Notes under the pieces: generated by a model | What the model saw: only the letters and a program-made list of their open reading frames with translations | Databases searched by the model: none | What the model was told of the DNA's origin: nothing | Shown: positions 54,968-63,854 of the stretch, piece by piece | Layout of the letters: every line of letters starts with the position of its first letter | Numbering within the stretch: position 1 is the first letter of the stretch | Translations under genes and position numbers: made by a program | Assembly (NCBI GenBank): GCA_963822595.1 | Contig: CAWGIG010000001.1 | Coordinates: forward strand, 62,001-126,000 | Direction of reading: 5' to 3' | DNA from: CAVRUH01 sp963822595 | GTDB lineage: Bacteria > Chlamydiota > Chlamydiia > Chlamydiales > Waddliaceae | DNA length: 64,000 bases

Positions 54968-55917
54968 ATGAAGGCAGTGATTTCCGAAAATTTTTCTTCC
55001 ATTGACAACTTGATCATCAAAGAATTACAAACACCCAAACCGACAGATAATGAGGTGCAAATCCATGTCAAATATGCAGGAATGAATCCTGTGGATTGGA
55101 AAATTATCGAGGGATATCTGCGTAAAGACTTCCCCATCAATTCCCTATCATTCCCGGCTGGGATGCGGCCGGTGTAATATCTGCTGTTGGAAAAAATATA
55201 AAGGATTTCAAAGTCGGTGATGAAGTCTACGGCTATTGCCGTAAACCTATTGTGCAATTTGGAACCTATGCTGATTACATTTGCTGCCCCACAGAAAATA
55301 TTGCTTTAAAGCCGAAAACGCTTTCGATGGCCCAGTCTGCAGCGATTCCTTTGGTTGCATTAACTGCGTGGCAATCGCTCTTTGATTTCGCTAAGTTAAA
55401 AAAAGGACAGACTGTTTTGATCCATGCAGGTGCAGGTGGTGTCGGGAGCCTTGCCATCGGATTTGCGAAAAACGCCGGGGCAAAAGTTTACACCACAGCC
55501 AGCAAGCGTAACCATGATTATGTGTATAGTCTTGGAGCAGACGTCGCTATTGATTATCGAGAGGTTAACTTCGTTGACGAAATAAAAAAGCTTGAGCCAA
55601 AAGGTGTGGATGTGGTTTTTGACACCATTGGATCTCAGACTTTGGAAGATAGCTATCAACTTGTTAAGCCAAACGGATATTTAGTGAGCATTCTCGGCGC
55701 CAGGAATGAAAGCAAAGAAAAGGAATATGGCATTCACACTGCCTATGCTTTTGTTGCGCCTAATAGCAAGCAATTGGAAGAGATTGCTCATCTTCTAGAT
55801 GAAAAGAAAATTCATCCTCCTGAAATTCACGAATTTGCTTTTGATGATTTCTTAAAGGGTCTGAAAGAACTAAAGAGCGAGCACACTCGCGGCAAAAACG
55901 TGTTGAAGGTTTCATAG
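54968..55917 (+). pseudogene. Zinc-independent quinone oxidoreductase-like MDR gene, frameshifted
   Basis: A medium-chain dehydrogenase/reductase of about 316 residues read in two frames. The N-terminal part (54968 on; AVISENFSSIDNLIIKEL, YAGMNPVDWKIIEGY) breaks at about 55138-55142. The other frame continues without loss: FPIIPGWDAAGVISAVG, then the Rossmann GAGGVGSLAIGFAKNAGA and VDVVFDTIGSQ. One missing A in ATCAATTCC explains it. It is either a pseudogene or a sequence error. Confidence 0.85.
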
Positions 55918-55939
55918 TGGATAGCCACCATGGCTACAA

Positions 55940-56100
55940 ATAACAGGATAAGCAGGATCGCAAGCGGCAGGATGAAAAAAGGATAAGAAAAAAAGATAAA
56001 AAAGAAAAGATAACAATTTTTTTTTCTTTCTTATCTTTTTTCTTATCCTTTTTTCATCCTGCCGCTTGCGATCCTGCTTATCCTGTTATTTCGTTTCTAT
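55940..56100. repeat. Dispersed palindromic element, family A, copy 3
   Basis: Left arm AACAGGATAAGCAGGATCGC then AAGCGGCAGGATGAAAAAAG; right arm mirrors it and continues TTATTTCGTTTCTATCGG. The loop is a long A/T tract. It lies between the convergent oxidoreductase and kinase-like genes. Confidence 0.8.
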
Positions 56101-56125
56101 CGGTGTGATTTTTGAAAATCCGTTG

Positions 56126-57082
56126 CTAATCCTTAACTTTTTGGATGAATTTCATTTTGTAGAATTTGTCGCCGAGGACATCGACTAATTCTTTGTCGAG
56201 ATGCGGAATCAATTCAGGATGCTGCTGTTGCAGCCAAATCCGGAATCGAAACATTTTATTGAAAATTTCTTGATGGGAAATTGCAGGATCTTTCATTGTC
56301 TCATCGTAAACGAATTGTCCGACATCAACGTGAATAGGTATCCCTTTATAAACTCCGGTGTTTTGCATGAGAGCATGATCATTATCCCCATAGCCTCTGG
56401 CGTATTCCCCTACTATCATTTGCACGAGACGGGTCAACAATTCCTTCGCTTCGGCTTCCTGACCTTTTGCCATCAATTCATCAATCGTAGGACAGAGCAT
56501 TCGGGCCTTTTTCTGAATGAGAAATTCCATTTTATCGGCATCTAATCGATGCTGAAAACCCATTTTATCGTAAATGGAAATCTCTTGATTCAAAGAGTCC
56601 GTTTTGTTGAGATGAACATACACCATCCCGGTTTCCTTCTGCAATTCATCGTAGCCTATCTTCCAACTCGTAAATAATCCCTGAATCCGCTTCCTTTTTT
56701 TCTCTGCCGATTTTTCGCGAATCTTTTCAACAGGGCCAATAAATGTCAGATAATCCAACCAAAACTTGGGGCGATAACGCTGATATTTAAAAAATTTAAT
56801 GACGTATTCTCCATCCTCGCTCTCAAAAACATAGGATTGACATCCCTTCCCCAAATATCGAAAGGGCTGAGAAAGTATGAGACTCACTTGTTTCTGGTCT
56901 TCAACGCTCAATGGTTTCGTATCCCAACGAGGGTCGGGCTTAAAATCGGAGGTAATATTCCCGATCGTAAAGCCCCCGGTAACCTCAAAATAAAGACGTC
57001 CTGCCCCATAAATTAATAGGGTGAACAGTGTGAATCCGATCAAAAAACGAGAGAGTTTTCTTTTAAATTGCCCTTTTTCCAT
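56126..57082 (-). CDS. Membrane-anchored divergent protein-kinase-like protein
   Basis: A ~318-aa protein with one N-terminal helix (FLIGFTLFTLLIYGAGRLYF). The start at 57082 has GGAG upstream; an earlier ATG at 57118 has none. The soluble part has kinase-like hallmarks: a glycine-loop-like GKGCQSYVFESEDG followed by YVIKFFK (VAIK-like lysine), and later DNDHALMQNTGV and HVDVGQF, which could stand for the catalytic loop and DFG. I infer a divergent kinase fold, probably facing the periplasm or inclusion. Substrate unknown. Confidence 0.6.
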   Translation of the reverse strand: MEKGQFKRKLSRFLIGFTLFTLLIYGAGRLYFEVTGGFTIGNITSDFKPDPRWDTKPLSVEDQKQVSLILSQPFRYLGKGCQSYVFESEDGEYVIKFFKYQRYRPKFWLDYLTFIGPVEKIREKSAEKKRKRIQGLFTSWKIGYDELQKETGMVYVHLNKTDSLNQEISIYDKMGFQHRLDADKMEFLIQKKARMLCPTIDELMAKGQEAEAKELLTRLVQMIVGEYARGYGDNDHALMQNTGVYKGIPIHVDVGQFVYDETMKDPAISHQEIFNKMFRFRIWLQQQHPELIPHLDKELVDVLGDKFYKMKFIQKVKD

Positions 57083-57190
57083 ATCCCTTTTCTCCGATGC
57101 AAAACGATTATTATACATGATTCGGCATTTTTCTTCTTCTAGAGAATTGCGAAATTAGCTAAAATTAATCTCTTTAAAATAGGAGATAAC

Positions 57191-58111
57191 ATGTTGAATA
57201 TTAATCTTAAGGGAAAACGAGCTTTTATAGCAGGAATCGGCGATGATCAGGGTTTTGGGTTTGCTATTGCAAAAGCTTTAGCTGAAGCCGGAGCTGAAAT
57301 CTTGGTGGGAACATGGACTCCCCTGATGAATATATTTACAAAATCTCTAAAGGCAGGAAAATTCGATGAATCGCTCCGTCTATCGGACGGCTCCTTAATG
57401 AAAATTTCGAAAATATACCCCTTAGATGCCACTTTTGACACCGTCGCAGACATCCCTCAGGATATCAAAGAAAACAAAAGATATGTGGAATATCCCGGAT
57501 ACACTGTCTCTGAAGTAGCCGAAGCCATAAAAAAAGATTACGGTTCTATCGACATCTTTGTTCACTCTATGGCAAATGGACCTGAAGTGCAAAAACCTCT
57601 ATTGGAAACATCTAGAAAAGGCTATTTAGCCGCCATTAGTTCGTCCTCTTATTCGTTTATCAGCCTCTTGGCCCACCTTGGACCCATCATGAATCCAGGA
57701 AGCTGCACTCTTTCTTTGACTTATATTGCTTCTGAAAAAGCTATTCCCGGATATGGCGGAGGGATGAGTTCCGCAAAAGCGGCCCTCGAAAGCGATACGC
57801 GTACTCTCGCTTGGGAAGCAGGAAGAAAGTGGGGAATGAGGGTGAATGTCATTTCTGCAGGACCGTGGTTGAGTCGAGCAGCTCGAGCCATAGGTTTTAC
57901 AGCTGATATGATCGCTTATAATAGAGCAAATTCTCCTTTAGCTGAAGAGATCACCCCCGAAGAAGTGGGCAGTGCAGCGGCTTTCCTTTGTTCTAACCTA
58001 GCTGCGGGTATTACGGGAACAATGCTCTATGTTGACAAAGGAATGCATGTCATGGGAGTTGGCGTGGATAGCCCAGCCTTCCATAAAGAGGAAAAAGTTG
58101 TAAGTCCCTAA
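57191..58111 (+). CDS. fabI: Enoyl-[acyl-carrier-protein] reductase (NADH)
   Basis: A 306-aa FabI of the longer chlamydial/plant type, reducing the enoyl-ACP double bond in fatty acid synthesis. Seen: AGIGDDQGFGFAIAKALAEA (cofactor loop), VHSMANGPEVQ, and YGGGMSSAKAALES with the catalytic lysine; the catalytic Tyr is in SLTYIASEKAIPGYGG. AGGAG before the ATG. It stands beside the HAD gene as in other chlamydiae. Confidence 0.95.
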   Translation: MLNINLKGKRAFIAGIGDDQGFGFAIAKALAEAGAEILVGTWTPLMNIFTKSLKAGKFDESLRLSDGSLMKISKIYPLDATFDTVADIPQDIKENKRYVEYPGYTVSEVAEAIKKDYGSIDIFVHSMANGPEVQKPLLETSRKGYLAAISSSSYSFISLLAHLGPIMNPGSCTLSLTYIASEKAIPGYGGGMSSAKAALESDTRTLAWEAGRKWGMRVNVISAGPWLSRAARAIGFTADMIAYNRANSPLAEEITPEEVGSAAAFLCSNLAAGITGTMLYVDKGMHVMGVGVDSPAFHKEEKVVSP

Positions 58112-58128
58112 TTACCTTCCATACAAAT

Positions 58129-58218
58129 TGTTAAACGCGGAGACGCGGAGGAGAAAAATGATTTTTTTTCCATTTTCTTCCTCCGCGTCTCTGTATCTCT
58201 GCGTCTCCGCGTTTAACA
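58129..58218. repeat. CGCGGAGA-type palindrome
   Basis: TGTTAAACGCGGAGACGCGG at the left is mirrored by CTGCGTCTCCGCGTTTAACA at the right around a T-rich loop. Same family as 24971 and 39713. It separates the convergent fabI and HAD genes and can terminate both. Confidence 0.8.
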
Positions 58219-58233
58219 GTTTGGATGCAAAGA

Positions 58234-59073
58234 TTATTTTTCCATTCCTAGAGCTGTCCCCAACGCATCTATAATACCGTTTTGAGAAGCAGGTTTTGCT
58301 ATGATGTCGGCCAATGCATGCATTTCTTGAGGAGCCGTCTCCATAACTATACTAATGTCAGCTTCTTCAAGCATCGGGATGTCGTTATAGTCATCTCCAG
58401 CCGCAATAACTAACCGAGTTATACTTAAAAGTTCCTTGAGATCTTTCAGGACTTTCCCCTTGTTTATACCCACATCTGTTCCCACTCCCACATAAAAGCT
58501 CTCTTGTTTTGGGTCTCTAATGACAGGCATGGATAAATGAAACTCGTTTCTTGTTCTTGATGCTACGCGTTGAATGACATCGTGGGATCCAATACACTTA
58601 ATCGATGGAAATTCTTTGATTTCTAAAGACCTAAAATCATCGACCGGTTTCCAGATTTCACTAAAAGAACGAGCTCTCTCTTCTAAATATTTGCAAAGAT
58701 CCGGAGGCAAATGATCGGGACGATAGTAGACAACATCTCCTGATTCAAAACCGGAATAAATCACAAAATCTGTCGGTTCATTTTCACAGATTTTTTCAAT
58801 TCCTGAAAGGCTGTCTAATTGGATATAATGACGTTTGATAATTTTTTTTGAAGGCATCTCAAGAATGAGTGCTCCATTTAAAATTCCCAGAAAAAAAGGA
58901 AAGGATAAATTTCTTATCGAAGGTTCTGCAAAATAAAATGATCTGCCGGTCACGAGGCAAATCGTCCATCCCCTTTTGGAAAGTCTTTCCAAATAATGAA
59001 CAACTTCGTTCGGGATCTTTACTAGATCCGAAGTCAGCGTCCCATCAATATCTAATGTAATAAGTCCACTCAT
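58234..59073 (-). CDS. HAD superfamily (Cof-type) hydrolase
   Basis: A 279-aa HAD phosphatase: motif I DIDGTLTSD near residue 8, motif II VTGRS, a C2-type cap, and motif III/IV GKVLKDL ... AAGDDYNDIPML. Cof-type enzymes dephosphorylate sugar phosphates or related small molecules. The gene neighbours fabI in convergent orientation, a chlamydial arrangement. Confidence 0.88.
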   Translation of the reverse strand: MSGLITLDIDGTLTSDLVKIPNEVVHYLERLSKRGWTICLVTGRSFYFAEPSIRNLSFPFFLGILNGALILEMPSKKIIKRHYIQLDSLSGIEKICENEPTDFVIYSGFESGDVVYYRPDHLPPDLCKYLEERARSFSEIWKPVDDFRSLEIKEFPSIKCIGSHDVIQRVASRTRNEFHLSMPVIRDPKQESFYVGVGTDVGINKGKVLKDLKELLSITRLVIAAGDDYNDIPMLEEADISIVMETAPQEMHALADIIAKPASQNGIIDALGTALGMEK

Positions 59074-59146
59074 GGAACAGATCGTATCACATTTTCATGT
59101 ACAGCAATAGAAAAAAAAGGTAAATGTTCACTCACTAACCTTTAAA

Positions 59147-59222
59147 GCCGCGAAGTTCACGAAGAAAACGAAGGAGACGCGAAGATTTCAGAATTAATTT
59201 ATTTTCTTCGTGAACTTCGTGG
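59147..59222. repeat. GTTCACGAAGAAAA-type palindrome
   Basis: GCGAAGTTCACGAAGAAAA at the left pairs with TTTTCTTCGTGAACTTCGTG at the right around an A/T loop. It is another dispersed-palindrome type, in the divergent gap before the FliO-like gene. Confidence 0.7.
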
Positions 59223-59297
59223 TATTTTAGGTAGGAAATGAACATGTACAAAAAAAAGAGATGGTTCTATACAATCAACTTAAACGAGGATAACCTT

Positions 59298-59729
59298 ATG
59301 AACAAAATTCTTTTTCCATTGCTTTCTGTTTTAATTTTATTTTTCGGTGCATCACCTTTAGCTGCGCAATTAACCAAAGGAAAGGCAGTGCTTGAGCAAG
59401 AGATACCCCTTCCAGATGAGCTTAAAGAAGGCGATACAGGTAGTAGTGACAGCCGTTTTATGTCCGAATTTTTCAACATGCTCTTAGTGTTGGTATTTAT
59501 TGTTGTCTTACTTTATGCAGGTTCATGGATGTTTCGTAGAATGCTCACGCAACGAACGATGCAAATGAATGAGACGAGCAAAATAAAAGTCTTGGAACAC
59601 CGGTCCCTGAGCCCGAAAACTGCTTTGTATATCATTCATGTTTTTGGAAAAACAATGTTGATTTCCGAATCGCAAAATGGTGTAAAATTTTTGTCCGAAC
59701 TTCCGGAAGAACAAAATTTAAGCGAGTAA
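59298..59729 (+). CDS. FliO-like membrane protein
   Basis: A 143-aa protein from the ATG with GAGGA 7 nt upstream. It has a signal-like N-terminus (ending SPLAAQ), one transmembrane helix (MLLVLVFIVVLLYAGSWMF) and a C-terminal domain IKVLEHRSLSPKTALYIIHV then GKTMLISES, the FliO/MopB pattern. FliO helps build the flagellar type III export gate; chlamydiae keep some flagellar export genes without flagella. It precedes a small lipoprotein gene and csrA on the same strand. Confidence 0.7.
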   Translation: MNKILFPLLSVLILFFGASPLAAQLTKGKAVLEQEIPLPDELKEGDTGSSDSRFMSEFFNMLLVLVFIVVLLYAGSWMFRRMLTQRTMQMNETSKIKVLEHRSLSPKTALYIIHVFGKTMLISESQNGVKFLSELPEEQNLSE

Positions 59730-59788
59730 TTGTTGCTGGAATTCATGGACTTCCGTAAAATGAACAAACTAACCAAGGAAAAAAAATC

Positions 59789-59953
59789 ATGTCTAAGTTT
59801 TGTTTGTTAATTCTTTTCACAACAGTTCTCTGCACGGCTACAAGCTGCTATAGAATGCCTGACGAAGATGATTACTCACTCGTTCCTTTCACAAATAATC
59901 CGGATGTAACTAGGGACCCGGGATCAAATTCATTAATTCCAGGTAACATCTAA
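59789..59953 (+). CDS. Small predicted lipoprotein
   Basis: A 54-aa product, MSKFCLLILFTTVLCTATSC then a short polar tail ending IPGNI. It has a hydrophobic leader and a lipobox-like TATSC, with AAGGA upstream. It fits the gap between the FliO-like gene and csrA. Function unknown. Confidence 0.6.
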   Translation: MSKFCLLILFTTVLCTATSCYRMPDEDDYSLVPFTNNPDVTRDPGSNSLIPGNI

Positions 59954-59975
59954 AAGCAATATTGGAGACAACTTT

Positions 59976-60164
59976 ATGCTCGTGTTAACACGAAGAGTAG
60001 AAGAAAAAATCGTGATCGGTGAAGATAACCAAGTTGTCATCACCATACTAAAAATCCAAGGCGATAGAGTTTCGATTGGTATTGAGGCTCATCCGAAGAT
60101 ACCAATCATTCGCGCTGAACTCGTCGAAATAGAAGAAGAGTCTCCCGCAACCAACCTAAAATAA
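59976..60164 (+). CDS. csrA: Carbon storage/translational regulator CsrA
   Basis: A 62-aa CsrA: MLVLTRRVEEKIVIG, then VTILKIQGDRVSIGIEAH and IIRAELVE. It binds GGA motifs in mRNA leaders and changes translation or stability. The usual RNA-binding arginine is replaced within the IIRAEL segment only mildly. Its stop overlaps the next ATG by one base. Confidence 0.95.
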   Translation: MLVLTRRVEEKIVIGEDNQVVITILKIQGDRVSIGIEAHPKIPIIRAELVEIEEESPATNLK

Positions 60165-60637
60165 TGAAAAAAAATATGGTCGAAATGAACCTTGAATCGC
60201 TTCTTCAATTTATGAAACAAGAAGGATACGATGCGCAAATTCAAACGGAAACTCATCAAGTTTACTGCACGTTAAAAATTTCCAATATCGAATATCCCCT
60301 TTTCCTTCGTGTTTTCGAAGAAAGCGAACTCCTTCAATTGATCGTCTTTTTCCCGACCAACATCAAAGATAGCGCATTCAACGACCTCGCCAGGTTTTTG
60401 CATCATATTAATAAAGAAATCGACATCCCGGGTTTTGGCATGGATGAATCCACAAAAGTGGCCTTTTATAGGGTAATGCTACCAGCCTTTGAGAAAAAGG
60501 TCGATCAACATGTCTTGAAGTCTTATTTGAAATCCCTTATACTAATATGTGAAAACTTCGGCCAAGCCACCCTTTCCGTCGCCAACGGAATCACGAGCTA
60601 TGCCGATATATTAAAACACATAAAACAAGTAAAATAG
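60164..60637 (+). CDS. YbjN/type III chaperone-like protein
   Basis: A 157-aa protein of the alpha-beta YbjN/CesT-like fold: strands around YPLFLRVFEESELLQLIVFF and helices DLARFLHHINKEIDIPGFG. Such proteins include secretion chaperones and small regulators. Overlap with csrA and a 5-nt gap to the exonuclease gene show an operon. Function is inferred from fold only. Confidence 0.6.
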   Translation: MKKNMVEMNLESLLQFMKQEGYDAQIQTETHQVYCTLKISNIEYPLFLRVFEESELLQLIVFFPTNIKDSAFNDLARFLHHINKEIDIPGFGMDESTKVAFYRVMLPAFEKKVDQHVLKSYLKSLILICENFGQATLSVANGITSYADILKHIKQVK

Positions 60638-60642
60638 GTAAC

Positions 60643-61344
60643 ATGCCCCTACGTCCGATCTACTACGATACCGAAACTACCGGTATCAAATACGATAAAG
60701 AGCGAATCATTGAACTCGCCGCCTATGACCCCGTCTTAGAAAAAACCTTCGAAGTCCTTATCAACCCCGGCATTCCCATCCCTGCGGAAGCTTCGGCGAT
60801 TCATAACATTACCGACGATATGGTAAAGGACGCCCTCCCCTTTTCGGAAGTAGCAAAGCAATTTATCGAGTTTTGTGAAGGCGAAATCGTACTCATTGCC
60901 CATAATAATGACAACTTCGATCTCCCCTTTATGAAGTGCGAGTTTGAGAGAAATAAATTGGAGTTTCCACAGTGGAAGACCTTAGATTCCTTAAAGTGGG
61001 CCCGAAGATATCGACCCGACTTGCCGAAGCACCCGCTGCAATTTCTAAGAGAAATATATGGGATCCCGGCAAATAATGCCCATAGAGCTTTAGATGACGT
61101 TATTGTTTTGCATAAGATCTTTAGTATGATGATCGATGACCTCACTATAGAGCAAGTTATCGAACTGCTAGAAAAGCCAAAATCGATGCAGAGAATGCCT
61201 TTTGGCAAGCATCAAGGGCAGGCTTTAAAAGATGTTCCCCCCAGCTATGTCCAATGGCTCAAGGCTAATGGGGCTCTCGATAAACCTGAAAATACTGAAC
61301 TCAAGCTAAGCTTTGAGAAACTTGGGTTTATAGCCACCGCATAA
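60643..61344 (+). CDS. DnaQ-like 3'-5' exonuclease with C-terminal DUF3820 domain
   Basis: A 233-aa protein. Residues 1-170 are a DEDDh exonuclease: YYDTETTG (D and E of Exo I), HNDNFDLPF (Exo II) and HRALDDV (Exo III). Residues about 180-233 (MPFGKHQGQALKDVPPSYVQ) form a DUF3820-type tail. The short length without a polymerase subunit-binding tail fits a stand-alone repair or RNA-processing exonuclease. Confidence 0.88.
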   Translation: MPLRPIYYDTETTGIKYDKERIIELAAYDPVLEKTFEVLINPGIPIPAEASAIHNITDDMVKDALPFSEVAKQFIEFCEGEIVLIAHNNDNFDLPFMKCEFERNKLEFPQWKTLDSLKWARRYRPDLPKHPLQFLREIYGIPANNAHRALDDVIVLHKIFSMMIDDLTIEQVIELLEKPKSMQRMPFGKHQGQALKDVPPSYVQWLKANGALDKPENTELKLSFEKLGFIATA

Positions 61345-61690
61345 AGGGACTCGAAAAATCAAGTCCCTCCAGATTTTATGTCCGGTTTTTTCTCTAACTT
61401 TTCTGTGAAAACTTTCCACAATGTGATCAAATTTCATAAAAATCCCGATTAAAATTATTTATTAATATAATATTTTTTTTAAAATTAGCTTTTTTCCAAT
61501 GAGTCATAAATATTTAAAAATCAGATGTTTAAAAAGAATTTATTCCTGTACACATTTTTTTTGATGTAAGAAAAACAAAAAAATTAGCAAACATGATTGA
61601 CCCAATATTTTTATTTTGATATAAGTCGGGATATAAAAAAATAATGCCAAGTGGCAAATATTTTTTTGTTCAAAAACAATTGGAGGATGT
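61345..61690. promoter_or_regulatory. AT-rich promoter region of the outer-membrane barrel gene
   Basis: 346 nt without a gene, very AT-rich, with a short palindrome TGCCAAGTGGCA (61646-61657) and ending in the strong ribosome site GGAGGATGTATG. It should hold the promoter of the gene at 61691; I cannot define -35/-10 boxes with confidence. Confidence 0.4.
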
Positions 61691-62284
61691 ATGAAATCTT
61701 TAGTTAAAGTGCTTTTATGTTTAGCAGCATTTAGCCCATTGAGCATGAACGCTCAGTTCTGTGGCACAAGTTGCTGTGACAACGATTATTACGCTTCAGT
61801 ATGGGGTGGAGGAAATGTTCCATTCAATACCCATCCTAAGCTTGACACCGGTTGGTATGTTGGTGGAGCTATTGGATACCGCGCACCTTGCAGCTGCATG
61901 AGATATGATTTGTCATTTGACTACCTAAGAAATGACTTTGATCATCATAGCAACGACAGCAGCGAAGGCGGCAGCGGCCATCACGGTACAGCTTTAGTTA
62001 ACAAGTACGTTGGTCTTGTTAATGCATATTACGATTTCTGCCCAATGGGATGCTTTGTTCCATTTGTTGGTGGTGGTGTAGGTTATGCTTACATTGATTC
62101 ACAGCATCGCCATGAAACTCATCGTTTCAAGAAAAACGCATTTGCATGGCAAGTGGGTGCAGGCGTTTCTTATGAAATCAATGAGTGCTGGTCAGCAACT
62201 GCTTCTTATCGTTTACTCGGTACAACGAATGATAGCACAGCTTACCACAACCTATTCGGTGTTGGTCTTACAAGACAGTTCTAA
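61691..62284 (+). CDS. Cysteine-rich outer-membrane beta-barrel protein
   Basis: A 197-aa protein with a signal peptide (MKSLVKVLLCLAAFSPLSMNA) and a small barrel: strands YYASVWGGGNVPF, GWYVGGAIGYRAP, FVPFVGGGVGYAYI, and a last strand ending LTRQF. About nine cysteines in pairs (CGTSCC, CSCM, CPMGC) suggest disulfide cross-linking, as in chlamydial envelope proteins that replace rigid peptidoglycan. An OmpA-like or MOMP-like porin role is likely. Confidence 0.75.
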   Translation: MKSLVKVLLCLAAFSPLSMNAQFCGTSCCDNDYYASVWGGGNVPFNTHPKLDTGWYVGGAIGYRAPCSCMRYDLSFDYLRNDFDHHSNDSSEGGSGHHGTALVNKYVGLVNAYYDFCPMGCFVPFVGGGVGYAYIDSQHRHETHRFKKNAFAWQVGAGVSYEINECWSATASYRLLGTTNDSTAYHNLFGVGLTRQF

Positions 62285-62379
62285 TCGAATAATTGATATC
62301 ACCCTAGGGTGATGATCAAAAGAAGGGAGGGCTTAACCCCTCTCTTTTTTTTTGTCTTGAAATACTCACTTATTTCAAT

Positions 62380-62412
62380 AATGGACTGCATGGACGGAAT
62401 GGACGACATGGA
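62380..62412. repeat. TGGAC-period tandem repeat
   Basis: ATGGACTGCATGGACGGAAT continues GGACGACATGGAC: four TGGAC units in 33 bp. It is like one arm of the tal terminator at 34370, but the mirror arm is missing here. Confidence 0.5.
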
Positions 62413-62480
62413 CTATGCGGTTACATCGAGCTCCAACTTATTAAAGCCATTGAAAGCGCCGATTCTATACAGACAATTAA

Positions 62481-63854
62481 TTATTCAGGATTTTTGGGAG
62501 TCGGGTCATATGCTTTTCCTCGAAGTTCAAACAACTTGGCGAAGCTGGGAAGATTCACCTCATTTCCTTTGACACGTCCTATATAACCATCTCGGGCTGC
62601 TTCTTCTATTCTTTGTTTAAGTTTAGCTTTTAATAAGTTATATTTTTCAGAGCTATCGATACTTTCAGATTCAAGGATTTCATCCATTTTACTAATACCG
62701 TGTTTCTTTCCTTCCTTGATAAGTTTTTTGGCTTCATCGCTTACGGGTTTTAAGACAGATCCCACCTTTTGAAAAATGGTTTCTTTTTTTGGAGGAAAAA
62801 GAGCTTTAACTACATTCGTAAATTCTGTGCTGATGTCTTTTGGGACATGTTCCTTGCGCGTAGCAAGATCCGAAATACCTTTTTTATGAAATCTTGTTTT
62901 AATATAAAGCATGCTATGTCCCACGAACTCCTTGAAATTATCCAGGGTAGCAAATCCCTTTTTCCAAAAAGGAGGAAGTCCTTTCGCTTCCATTTTTAAA
63001 AAAAGAGTTTTGTCGGGTTGTGGTGCAAAAAGAAGTGTTCCAGCCTTTGCCGGTAAATTCCCCTCTCTCAAATCAACACCTTTTTGCTTGTTGCTCTTAA
63101 CGACGTTTTCCTTCATATGAGAAGATACCCTTTCATATATATTGGGCCCTGCCGCATCTTCGAGAAATTTTTGGAGCTTCCCGTCAGGATCATCTATGCG
63201 CATAGATCCATTTGTATAGAGCTTGTCCGCCTTGGCACATAAGGCTGTCATGAACCACATCAGTTTGACGATGTTCTGCGGGTTTTTATCCTCAGCATCA
63301 ATCGTACCCTCACTGATTTTTTTTGCTAGCAACTCTCCATCCTTAACGAATTTTTGCACATGGTCAAAAGTCAAAGTACCATCACTTTTTAACGATATTG
63401 TGCAGAATTTTCTGAAATTTTCCAGTAATCTTGAATCATTCATAATGTCATCCATAACGTCCGAATCTTTAAAGGCACGTGTTTCGAAGGGAGACTTTTC
63501 ATATACTTCGGATGGGGATGCCAAAGCAGAATGTGCCCTAGAATTAAGAGGTGCGTCATTATTTGACACTTCCTCTAACTCATTAGTTTCTGGTAACACT
63601 TTTTTAATCGTCCTTTGCACTTTCTGATCCCCCGGTCTTTTAGCTCTGGGAAGCTCAGGTAACTTTTTCAAAAATTCGTCGTGTACATCGTCTGGATGTA
63701 TAGGAAGAGGTTTATTAGGAGGTTTAGAGTTCTCTAAACTTTTTTTTGCGATGCCCTGTGTTGATGCAACAACAGGTGTTTCGGGTGTTTTGGTCTGCTT
63801 TTTCGGTAGATTCTTTGATGAATAATCGGTTCTTGATGAATCTAAAGGATCCAT
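62481..63854 (-). CDS. Hypothetical protein, possible secreted effector
   Basis: A 457-aa protein that I do not recognise. The first 130 residues are Pro/Ser/Lys/Thr-rich and disordered (KKQTKTPETPVVASTQ), as in type III substrates; residues about 140-460 look helical and globular (NFRKFCTISLKSDGTLTFDH, FVGHSMLYIKTRFHKKG). GGGGG lies before the ATG. No signal peptide. Function unknown. Confidence 0.55.
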   Translation of the reverse strand: MDPLDSSRTDYSSKNLPKKQTKTPETPVVASTQGIAKKSLENSKPPNKPLPIHPDDVHDEFLKKLPELPRAKRPGDQKVQRTIKKVLPETNELEEVSNNDAPLNSRAHSALASPSEVYEKSPFETRAFKDSDVMDDIMNDSRLLENFRKFCTISLKSDGTLTFDHVQKFVKDGELLAKKISEGTIDAEDKNPQNIVKLMWFMTALCAKADKLYTNGSMRIDDPDGKLQKFLEDAAGPNIYERVSSHMKENVVKSNKQKGVDLREGNLPAKAGTLLFAPQPDKTLFLKMEAKGLPPFWKKGFATLDNFKEFVGHSMLYIKTRFHKKGISDLATRKEHVPKDISTEFTNVVKALFPPKKETIFQKVGSVLKPVSDEAKKLIKEGKKHGISKMDEILESESIDSSEKYNLLKAKLKQRIEEAARDGYIGRVKGNEVNLPSFAKLFELRGKAYDPTPKNPE

